DNA from: Planctomycetota bacterium
Lineage (GTDB): Bacteria > Planctomycetota > B15-G4
Direction: 5' to 3'
Length of the DNA stretch: 18,305 nt
NCBI GenBank assembly: GCA_003644265.1
Contig: QNBX01000090.1
Span: forward strand, 1 to 18,305
In this document: positions 1 to 7,300 of the stretch, in pieces
Layout: every line of letters starts with the position of its first letter
Numbering within the stretch: the stretch's first letter is position 1
Made by a program: the position numbers and the translations under genes
Notes under the pieces: model-generated
The model's database searches: none
Told to the model about the DNA's origin: nothing
The model's input: only the letters and a program-made list of their open reading frames with translations

Positions 1-82
1 CGTCCTCAGCGTCCTCAGCGTCCTCAGCGTCCTCAGCGTCCTCAGCGTCCTCAGCGTCCTCAGCGTCCTCAGCGTCCTCAGC
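1..82. repeat. 9-bp tandem repeat array (cgtcctcag x9)
   Basis: Nine perfect head-to-tail copies of cgtcctcag fill positions 1-81 and continue to the left window edge, so the full array may be longer. Read on the minus strand in frame, each unit is GCT GAG GAC (Ala-Glu-Asp). The perfect identity, including third codon positions, indicates recent expansion by slippage. Confidence 0.95.
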
Positions 83-391
83 GGCAGCGTCGGCCTGCTC
101 GACGTCAGCGCCAGCCTGCTCGGCGGCAGCGGCAGCCTGCTCGACGTCAGCGCCAGCCTGCTCGGCGGCAGCGTCGGCCTGCTCGACGTCAGCGCCAGCC
201 TGCTCGGCGTTGGCGTCAGCCTGCTCGGCGTCAGCGTCAGCCCGCTCGGCGGCAGCGTCAGCCTGCTCGGCGGCAGCGTCAGCCTGCTCGGCGTCAGCGT
301 CAGCCCGCTCGGCGTCAGCCCCTGCCGCGGACTGCACGTCGCCCTGGCCCTGGTGGGGCTTGCCCCCGGGCTCGGGGATCTTCTGGATCAT
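1..391 (-). CDS. Alanine-rich heptad/triad repeat protein (5' part only, runs off window)
   Basis: The reading frame opens with ATG at 391-389, overlapping the stop of the upstream isomerase gene as ATGA, and stays open for 130 codons to the left edge. After a polar start rich in Gly, Gln and Pro (about residues 1-24), it becomes a repeat of seven residues, roughly A-D-A-A-A-E-Q with variants AGADVEQ, ADANAEQ and ADADAER. It then switches to a pure A-E-D triplet repeat. No signal peptide or membrane segment is visible in this part. The composition predicts a charged, alanine-rich helix, possibly a coiled coil or a rigid spacer; function is not recognised. The overlap and the continuous codon-phased repeats argue that it is really translated as the last visible gene of the operon. 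Its C-terminal part, which would decide its role, is outside the window. Confidence 0.7.
   Translation of the reverse strand, partial: MIQKIPEPGGKPHQGQGDVQSAAGADAERADADAEQADAAAEQADAAAERADADAEQADANAEQAGADVEQADAAAEQAGADVEQAAAAAEQAGADVEQADAAAEDAEDAEDAEDAEDAEDAEDAEDAED
83..313. repeat. 21-bp degenerate tandem repeats encoding heptads
   Basis: About eleven imperfect 21-bp units, recognisable by the recurring plus-strand words gcctgctcg and gcgtcagc. On the minus strand they encode seven-residue units ending in E-Q or E-R. Variation is concentrated at the second, fourth and fifth residues (D/G/A, D/A/N and A/V), so this part is older or more constrained than the adjacent 9-bp array. Confidence 0.9.
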
Positions 392-1296
392 GGGGCGCTC
401 CGCGGGTCGGTCACAGCGTATCGGTCCGATACCGCGGCTTCAAAGAGCGTCAGCTCGTCGGGGTGGACCGGCTGCAGCGCCAAGTCGCCCTCCACCACCA
501 GGCGCAGCTGGGGCCAGGCCTTGAGCGAGCCCTGCAGGCGGTCCGACAGCCGCACGATGCGCCAGTAGTCGACCTCGCCCAGGGTGATCGGCGCAGGGCC
601 CAGCACCTCGCCGGGGGCCAGGGCCTCGCGCCCCGCCACCAGGGGCACCTCGATGCCCACGGGCAGCGGCGGCATGAGCCCGCCCTCCGGGCCCGAGGGG
701 TGCACCGAGTGCGTCTTGGCCAGCACCCGGAAGGAGGCGCCGTCCGCCAGCTTGCCGCCGATCTCCTGGGCCAGGGCCTCGTCCGTCACCAGGATGACCT
801 GCAGCTCGTCGCGGGTGGTGCGGAAGGTGGCCAGGCGCACCACGCGATCCAGGAGCTGGTTGCCCAGCACGCCCCGACGCACCACGGCACGGAAGGCGTC
901 GGCGTCCCAGCCGTGGCGCACACGCACGAACTGCTCCAGCGTGATGTCGCTGCGCACCTCCACGGCAAAGCGCGCGCGCTGCTCGGAGAGGGTGCGCTCG
1001 ACCTCGGCCTCCAGGCCGGCCTGGTCGATGTCGATGCCCTCACGCTCGGCCTCCAACTTCACGATCGACATGAGCACCAGCTCATCGACGGCGTCGTTGG
1101 TCATGCCGGGGGAGGCCAGGTCGAGCAGCTGGAACACATCGCTGGAGCGGATCTCGACCTCGCCCACGCGGCGCACGACGACGTCGCCTTGAGCGCTCGT
1201 GGGCGCGTAGCTGTCGGCCGTGATCCGCTCGTACACGGGCAGCGCCAGACACAGCAGCAGCGCAGCAGAGACGATCGGCTTGGCGTCAACGGGCAC
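388..1296 (-). CDS. Parvulin-type peptidyl-prolyl cis-trans isomerase (SurA/PpiC-like)
   Basis: 302 residues from a GTG start. The start overlaps the end of the upstream gene by 11 nt, with GGAG about 10 nt before it. Residues 8-21 form a hydrophobic stretch that may be a signal anchor or signal peptide, placing the protein in the periplasm. Residues about 35-155 are helical, like the chaperone part of SurA/PpiC proteins. Residues about 163-252 match the parvulin fold: an ELQVILV strand, a helix with SFRVLAKTHSVHPSGPEGG (the family pattern F..lA...S....s..GG), a proline-rich loop, ALAPGEVLGP (the a..l..GevS.P element) and a final YWRIVRLSDR strand. The family catalyses prolyl isomerisation and helps envelope proteins fold. 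In this operon it may help fold the large pseudopilins or an exported substrate; that role is inferred. Some active-site positions look degenerate, so it may be mainly a chaperone. Confidence 0.8.
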   Translation of the reverse strand: MPVDAKPIVSAALLLCLALPVYERITADSYAPTSAQGDVVVRRVGEVEIRSSDVFQLLDLASPGMTNDAVDELVLMSIVKLEAEREGIDIDQAGLEAEVERTLSEQRARFAVEVRSDITLEQFVRVRHGWDADAFRAVVRRGVLGNQLLDRVVRLATFRTTRDELQVILVTDEALAQEIGGKLADGASFRVLAKTHSVHPSGPEGGLMPPLPVGIEVPLVAGREALAPGEVLGPAPITLGEVDYWRIVRLSDRLQGSLKAWPQLRLVVEGDLALQPVHPDELTLFEAAVSDRYAVTDPRSAP

Positions 1297-2740
1297 GGAC
1301 GACGCGCTCCCGCTTGAGGCCCTTGCACACGGGACAGGTCAGCAACACGGGCTCGCTCTTCTCATTGGTGCCTTCGATGTAGCCGCCGGCGTCGCAGCGC
1401 CGGCAGTCACGCGGCTTGGCCTCGATGACGTGGATCGCGCCGCTGAACTCGGCGTAGTACGCGGCCATCCAGGAGCGGCGGGCGTCGCCCTCGGCGGCCT
1501 CCCACCACTCGTCGGGGGTCGGGCCCACCTCGTCCAGACCGCCGCCCCGGGCCGCGGTGGTTCGCTGCTGCGCCAGGGCCTCGCGCTGCTTCTTGACCTT
1601 GGCGACCAGGTCGTCGAAGTCCTCTTCGAGCTCGTCGGCCGGATCGACCTCCTCGTCCGCCTGGTCGAAGCGGCCGAAGTCGAGCGCCTTGGACTTGCCC
1701 AGCAGAAACGTGCCCTGTCCGTAGCTGGCCGTGCGCACGCTGCCTCCGCGGCGCTGCTCCCAGAGCTGCGCCACGGCCTCCGGCGTCATCACATAGGCCT
1801 CGGCCAGGTCGTCCAGGATCTCCTGGTGCAGGCTGTTCTCGAGCAGGTCACGGGCCACGTCCAGGCTCAGCGAGCTGTCGCGCGAGAGCTGCTTGAGGTG
1901 CCCCTCCAGCGCGCCGAAGTAATCGCCCACCACCTTGCGCGCGAAGTGCTCGCGCTTGCGGTGGTCGATCTCGACCTCCAGCGCCATGAGCTCGCCGCGC
2001 TGACGGCTCTCAGGATAGGTCTGCGCGAAGGCGGCCGCGCGCTCGCGCGCCAGCTCGAACTGACGCCTGTAGATGGCGCTGCGGATGTCATCCAGGTCGG
2101 CGGTCTCGACCGCGTCCTCCAGCTTGATGGCGATGCGGGAGAGTCGGCTCGCCACCAGCTCGGCCTTCAGGCCCGGACCCAGCTCGCGCACGGTGAGGAA
2201 GTGATCGCGCGCGGCGTCGTAGAGCTTGGCGCCCTCGCAGGCGATGGCCAGCTCGAGGTGCGCCGGGGCGTCGCTGGGCGCGCCCAGGCTGGCCACGATG
2301 GCCAGGTACAGCTCCTCGGCGGAGAGCACCGACAGCCCCTCCACCTTGCCCGGCTCGACCGAGCGCACCGACGAGCGCGGGAAGCGGTCGCTGCTGCCGC
2401 GGCGGCGCAGCACATAGGCCGTGACGTCCGACTCGGGCTGCAACACGCCGGTCTCGGTGGTGCCATTGCGCATGATCAGGTGCACCACGTCCACCATCCA
2501 GGGCGCCGCCTCCTCGCCGGTGAAGCCGCGCGATGCCTTGATGCGCTTGACCTCGTCGGGCGGCAGGTGCCCCCAGACCAGGGTCAGCACGCCGCCCGTG
2601 TCGACGCGCTCCAGCGTGATGCCGGTGGCCTCGTCGAAGGACGTGATCTCGCCGTGCACCAGGGACCCGTCCACCAGGCGCACGATCTCCGCGGCCGGCA
2701 GCGCCAGGCTGAGGGCGGCGAGCAGCACAACGGCGATCAT
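1286..2740 (-). CDS. Exported protein with N-terminal small beta-barrels and C-terminal CxxC zinc ribbon
   Basis: 484 residues, with ATG overlapping the GspI stop as ATGA. Residues 1-17 are a signal peptide (hydrophobic core, then LALPAA). Residues about 18-70 (VRLVDGSLVHGEITSFDEAT...) look like an LSm/SH3-type small barrel. Residues about 83-130 (VHLIMRNGTTETGVL...) look like a second, diverged copy. Residues about 140-340 are helical and TPR-like. Residues 360-375 are strongly acidic. A Trp-rich patch (DEWWEAAEGDARRSWMAAYY) precedes two Cys pairs, C446-x2-C449 and C469-x2-C472, the latter in CPVCKG. This resembles half of a DnaJ-type zinc finger. No enzyme is recognised. Its position between the pseudopilin genes and the parvulin gene suggests an accessory assembly or scaffold factor, but this is inference. 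Cys pairs on an exported protein could form disulphides instead of binding zinc. Confidence 0.7.
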   Translation of the reverse strand: MIAVVLLAALSLALPAAEIVRLVDGSLVHGEITSFDEATGITLERVDTGGVLTLVWGHLPPDEVKRIKASRGFTGEEAAPWMVDVVHLIMRNGTTETGVLQPESDVTAYVLRRRGSSDRFPRSSVRSVEPGKVEGLSVLSAEELYLAIVASLGAPSDAPAHLELAIACEGAKLYDAARDHFLTVRELGPGLKAELVASRLSRIAIKLEDAVETADLDDIRSAIYRRQFELARERAAAFAQTYPESRQRGELMALEVEIDHRKREHFARKVVGDYFGALEGHLKQLSRDSSLSLDVARDLLENSLHQEILDDLAEAYVMTPEAVAQLWEQRRGGSVRTASYGQGTFLLGKSKALDFGRFDQADEEVDPADELEEDFDDLVAKVKKQREALAQQRTTAARGGGLDEVGPTPDEWWEAAEGDARRSWMAAYYAEFSGAIHVIEAKPRDCRRCDAGGYIEGTNEKSEPVLLTCPVCKGLKRERVVRAR

Positions 2741-3240
2741 CGGTCACTCCGGTCGTGCAACAGGGCCCGGGCGGCGGCGGCCGGCGTGGGCCCGGGGGTC
2801 AGCACACAGCTTACGGGACGGGCTCGTGGCAAAGCAGCCTCGCTGGCGGCCAGACGCAGCTCCACCAGCAGCGTGCCGTCTCGCTCGTTGCCGGGCTCAG
2901 GCGCGAAGACCACGCTGAACAGGGTGCCATCGGGCAGGCTCCCGAGCGGCACGTCCACCCAGAGCCCCTCGTCCGCGTCCCAGTGCAGGCCGTTGGAGAG
3001 GTCCTGTTCGAGCTGGTGCACCACCGCCTCCACGCGCCGTGCCAGACGCGCCGTGCCCAACCCCTCGCGCTGCATGCCCAGGGCGGTGGAGAGCAGGCCG
3101 TAGATGCCGCCCACACCCGCCAGGAAGATGAACATGGCCAGCAGCACCTCCATCAGCGTGAAGCCGGATTGGGCGCGGCGCGGGCGCGGCGCGCTGCTCG
3201 GACGCCGGGCCCGTGGCGTGACGTTGGCGGGCAGGCTCAT
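2737..3240 (-). CDS. gspI: Minor pseudopilin GspI-like
   Basis: 167 residues, with ATG overlapping the GspJ stop (ATGA). A basic, proline-rich leader of 26 residues ends in a prepilin peptidase site, SG|FTLMEVLLAMFIFLAG, with Gly at -1, Phe at +1 and Glu at +5. A hydrophobic helix follows. The size and the MEVLLAMFIF signature are typical of GspI, which forms the pseudopilus tip core with J and K. The start at 3240 is preferred over an upstream in-frame start because of the stop/start coupling and the otherwise excessive leader. The globular part (residues about 65-150) is short: strands at TLFSVVFAPEP and TLLVELRLA, with a Pro/Ala-rich C-terminus. The I assignment rests on the N-terminal helix and on adjacency to J; the family is poorly conserved beyond the helix. 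Confidence 0.8.
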   Translation of the reverse strand: MSLPANVTPRARRPSSAPRPRRAQSGFTLMEVLLAMFIFLAGVGGIYGLLSTALGMQREGLGTARLARRVEAVVHQLEQDLSNGLHWDADEGLWVDVPLGSLPDGTLFSVVFAPEPGNERDGTLLVELRLAASEAALPRARPVSCVLTPGPTPAAAARALLHDRSDR

Positions 3241-4373
3241 GGTCCCAGACCCTGCCGGGCGGCGGGAATCCGGACCACGCGCCGGAAGCTGACGCCCACA
3301 CGCACCGACGCGCCGGCCTCGTGCGGCACCGCCGTGCTGCCGCGGGCGCCGCGCTCCACCACCGCCGTACGGCCGTCCAGCGAGCGCACGGCCATCCACT
3401 CGCCGTCGACCCACACGTGCTCGGGCGCGCGCTGATCGCCGCCCAGGCCCGCGCGGCGCAGCTGCAGCGTGGTGGCGGCCACCCCCACCGGCTCGGCCAG
3501 GGCGTTGGGCGCGCGACCCGCGTCGGTGTAGGGGTCCAGCACCAGCTCGATCATCAGCGCCGGGGGGAATATGTCGTCTCTTCCGTCGAGCAGCGACTCG
3601 GGGCCGACCCCATACGGGAAGCGCTCGTCCTGTGGAGGCACCAACCCGCGGGTGCTGTCCCAGCTGTCGAGGGCGGGCACGCCGGTCTGGCCGCCGGCGT
3701 CGCTCCAGACCGTGGTGGCCGGTCCCCAGGCCAGCAGCCCCAGGTGCAGCACGCGGTCGGCCAGGGTGGTGGCCTGCTCCAGCAAGCGGTCTTCCTGGGC
3801 CAGCAGCTCGGGCCTGAGCAGCGAACCCGTGCCCCCCACCGGCGTGCGCACCCGGCGCACGAGGCTGGGCAGGCCGTCGCCCGGCAGCACCACCGTGGCG
3901 TAGAGCGACTCGGCCAGGCCCTCGGTGGGCAGCAGCAGGGCCGGGTCCTGGCTGCGCACCAGGGTGGCCACGCTCTGCGCCGCGGGGCGCTCGCCGGCAC
4001 GACGCAGCCAGCCCGTCGAGCGCGCCTCGTGCAGCAGACGCGTAAAGCGCAGCACGGCGGAGCGCCGCCCCAGCAGCGGCGAGAGCGCCTCGCTGTCATC
4101 ACGCCACTCCAGCAGGAAGCGCGCCTGCTGCTCGCCCGCGCCCGGCGCGCCGCACCACAGGTGCACCAGGTCCTCGCTGAGCAGGTCGAGCACGGCCGAG
4201 GCGCGGTCCTCCAGCTCGCGCACGCGCTCGCCGCGGGTCCACAGCTCCATGGCGCCCGTGACCATCTGGAACAGCATGGCGCCCAAGACGGCGAACAGCG
4301 CCGTGGAGGCCAGCAGCTCGATCAGCGTGAACCCAGCCCGGGGCCGATGCGCGCGCGCGGGGTTCAGCGCCAT
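3237..4373 (-). CDS. gspJ: Enlarged minor pseudopilin GspJ-like with inserted repeat module
   Basis: 378 residues, roughly twice the usual GspJ length as recalled. The ATG overlaps the end of gspK by 10 nt. The leader is 14 residues, then RAG|FTLIELLASTALFAVLGA with Gly -1, Phe +1 and Glu +5. After the helix come the GspJ-like segment RASAVLDLLSEDLVHL and a beta-rich body (ARFLLEWRDD, SAVLRFTRLL). Residues about 270-282 (PPALMIELVLDP) match the near C-terminal strand of GspJ. Instead of ending soon after, a module at about residues 296-360 intervenes (VDGEWMAV ... VVERGARGSTAVPHEAGASV). The final strand VSFRRVVRIP then closes the fold. The same module recurs in the neighbouring GspK. GspJ sits at the pseudopilus tip with I and K in characterised T2SSs, so the insertion would be displayed there. 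Confidence 0.8.
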   Translation of the reverse strand: MALNPARAHRPRAGFTLIELLASTALFAVLGAMLFQMVTGAMELWTRGERVRELEDRASAVLDLLSEDLVHLWCGAPGAGEQQARFLLEWRDDSEALSPLLGRRSAVLRFTRLLHEARSTGWLRRAGERPAAQSVATLVRSQDPALLLPTEGLAESLYATVVLPGDGLPSLVRRVRTPVGGTGSLLRPELLAQEDRLLEQATTLADRVLHLGLLAWGPATTVWSDAGGQTGVPALDSWDSTRGLVPPQDERFPYGVGPESLLDGRDDIFPPALMIELVLDPYTDAGRAPNALAEPVGVAATTLQLRRAGLGGDQRAPEHVWVDGEWMAVRSLDGRTAVVERGARGSTAVPHEAGASVRVGVSFRRVVRIPAARQGLGP

Positions 4374-7300
4374 TCCTCGTGCTCCAGGACCAGGGTGGGT
4401 TGGACGCGGGTCACGACCACGTCGGTCACGCGCGGCGCCAGCTTCCAGGCGTTGGAGCGGCCGCTGCGGGGATCGAAGGCGCCCGGAGACCAGGCCGCCG
4501 CCAGCACCAGCTCGAGCCGGTCGGCGCGGCGCCCGATGAAGGCCTGCCAGAGCCCGATGCTGTCGCTCGAGGGCGACAGGCCGAACACGCCGGGGTGGCC
4601 CTCGAGCTCGTCGTGGTAGCTGCCGTCCCCGTCGAGCACGACCCGGCCGATGAGCTGCACCAGCGGGTCGGGCAGCTCCACCTTGAGCACCACGCTACTG
4701 TGGAATGCGCCGGGCGCCCGCAAGCACAGGGACAGGGCCTCAGCCGCGGGCACGTCGTCCCCCAGCAGGGCGGCGTCATGGAAGCGTGTGGGCGTCCAGC
4801 GCACCATGCTGCCGGCGCGGTGCGACTGGGCCTGGGTGCCGAAGCGCCCGCGCAGCAGGCCCGCGCCACGGCGACCGGGACGCAGCGGCATGGCCAGGGC
4901 CTCGTCCAGCAGTTCGTCGTATCCGATCAGCTCCTCGCCCACCAACAGCAGGCCGCCCTGGGCGGGGAACAGCGTGGGGTCGGCCAGCATCAGCTCGCCG
5001 TCGTCGAGGCCGAGGTTGGCGGCCAGGGGCGTCACCGGCCAGAAGAGCAACGGCGTCACGGGCGAGCTGGCGGCATGGTGAGCGCGGCGTGTGCCGTACA
5101 GGCCGCGGCCCACCAGGAACACGGCGCCGGTCTCCACCGGGTCGAGCCCGGCATAGGCCACGATCTCCTCGCCGATCAGCAGCAGGCCCCCGGCGCTCGG
5201 CAGCTCGGAGAGCACCTCGAGCTGGTCGGCACCCAGCAAGCTGCCCCCCAGGCGCGCGTGGGGCAGCAGCAGCTGGTTGACGCGCAGGGTCAGAGCGCGC
5301 TCCTCTTCGAAGGCCAGCTCGAACTCCAGCAGGTAGCGCGCCACGGGCGGCAGCAGCAGGCCGGGTGGGCCGGCCACGTGCAAGCGCAGCTCGTCGATCA
5401 CGGCGCTGCCGGGAGAGCGGCGATGGTTGAAGTCCTCGCCCAGGTGCAGGGCGCCCGGGGCCAGGGAGGGCAGCTCGCCGGAGGGACCGGACATGAGCCG
5501 CACCAGCTTGCGGCTGTCCAGCGCGTAGGGCCGCAGCACGTCCCTCAGGGAGGCCTCGTCCGCCAGGCCCCGTTGCTCCATGACCCGCGCGCCCGCGCCG
5601 CCCTCGAGCCGCGACGCCTCGATGTCCAGCTCGTCCAGGATCGTGTTGCTGTCCTCGCCCCGGTCGCTGCGCTCGACGTCGATGTTGATGGGCCCGCGCA
5701 TGCCCACCAGCGCGTAGCTGCTCCAGTCGGGGTCCTGCAGCACGGCGTGGTTGATCTCGTTCCAGTCGCGCTGCCCGGCGGGGTCCATCAGGGTCACGAA
5801 GTCGTGGCGGCCGGGCACGCCCAGGACGGCCTCCGGCTGATCGACGCCCCAGCCGCCGAAGGGGATCACCGGCAGCACCTGCTCGCCCGTGGGGTGATCG
5901 CCCGTGGGCGTGCCCGCCTGAGCCCGGAACTCGAGCGCATCGCTGAGCGCGTCGAGCGCGCCCTGGTCCACAAGCACGTTGGGGTCCCAGGCGCCCATGC
6001 CCTCCTCGGAGAGCAGGCGCAGCATGTCGTCCACGGCGTCGAGGTCGTCACGCACGAAGGCGTCCGCGGTGACCGTGTTGAAGCGCAGCCACTCGGTGCC
6101 GCCGCCGCCCTCGGGGAAGTCGAGCCCGACCTGCAGCAGCTGGCTGGCGGCGCCCGGCCCCGGGTGGAAGCCCTCGTACAGATCCGTGGCGTCGTCCACG
6201 GCCACCGACACGGGGATGACCAGCACGCGCGGCACGTCGGGCAGGCTCAGCTCGCTCACCAGGTGGCTGTCAAAGTCGGTCAGGAAGGCGCGCGGGTCGT
6301 TCCAGCTGGTGCGCGCGCCCGAGACCCAGTCCTGCGGCGCGCCGTCCAGCGGGCTGGCGTCGCTGCCGCCGATGGACTCGGGGATGCCGCCCGAATCGCC
6401 GCGACTCACGCCCGAGAGTTGGCCCGCCGCGTAGCTGTCGTACTTGATGATCTCGGCGCCACCGATCCACTCACCGTTGATGGTGTTGGGCGGGATGATC
6501 CACTCGCCGAAGCCGAACGGCGCCGTGATGACCTGGCCCACCAGCTCCGTGTCGCCGTAGTCGCAGAAGATGATGGCGTAGCCGCCGCCCGACTGAAACA
6601 GGCCCTCGTCGGCCGGGCTGCCGTCGGCCGCCAGCACAGGGATGGTGCTGGCGTTGGGAGCGAGGCCAGTGCCCATGGCCCAGGGCTCGTTGAGCGTGCC
6701 GCCGGCCGCGAGCTGGGGTTCGATCTCGATCTCGTCCGTCAGCCGGGCCGGGTCGAGCTGCCCCAGATTGAAGGCCGACAGCTCGCCGCGCAGCGTGCCG
6801 TTGCCCAGCAGCGCCACGCGGGCCCCCAAAGGGCGCGTGTAGCCCACCAGCTCCACGAGTTCGGAGGCCTTGTGATCGGACGCGAAGGTGCCGCGCCGGC
6901 CGCGCCCGCCAAACGGGTCGCTGGTGCCCGCCGCAGCCAGCACGAACTCGTCGGAGCTGCGCGAGGTGTACTCCATGACCTCCTCGCCCACACGCAGGGC
7001 CCCGCGCTCGGGGAAACCCGCTGTGGACTCCACCAGCAGCCGCGTCAGGCCCTGCCCCGAGGTGCTGCCCATGATCGGCCCAGCGGCCGAGCCCAGGTCC
7101 TCCAGCAGGTGCGTCACCAGGCTGCGCTTGCCGCGCGCGAAGCCGTCCACAAACAGGGCCAGCTGGCTGCTGCGGCTGCCGCCCACGTAGGCCGCCACGT
7201 GGTAGGGCACGTCCGTGAGCAGCTCCAGGCCATCGTCGAAGCCGTAGCGGATCTCGCCCGCTGGCGGCAGCCCGCCCGGCAGACTGTCATCGCGCAGGTC

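Noticed and set aside
1..313. Possible CRISPR array
   Set aside because: The units are contiguous 9-bp and 21-bp direct repeats without unique spacers and are in coding phase.
210..524. Plus-strand frame encoding an Ala/Ser/Cys repeat (SACSAAASACSA...)
   Set aside because: It is the reverse reading of the 21-bp repeats. The minus-strand frame has the coupled ATG and continues to the edge.
1220..3103. Long plus-strand frames opposite the zinc-ribbon and GspI genes, and similar ones at 8060-9769, 11263-14013 and 14533-16740
   Set aside because: Same antisense pattern: no recognisable domains, biased composition, and they run across several minus-strand genes and their junctions.
2737..3414. 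GspI start at 3414
   Set aside because: It would put an 84-residue leader before the prepilin site, within gspJ. The ATGA-coupled ATG at 3240 fits the operon pattern.
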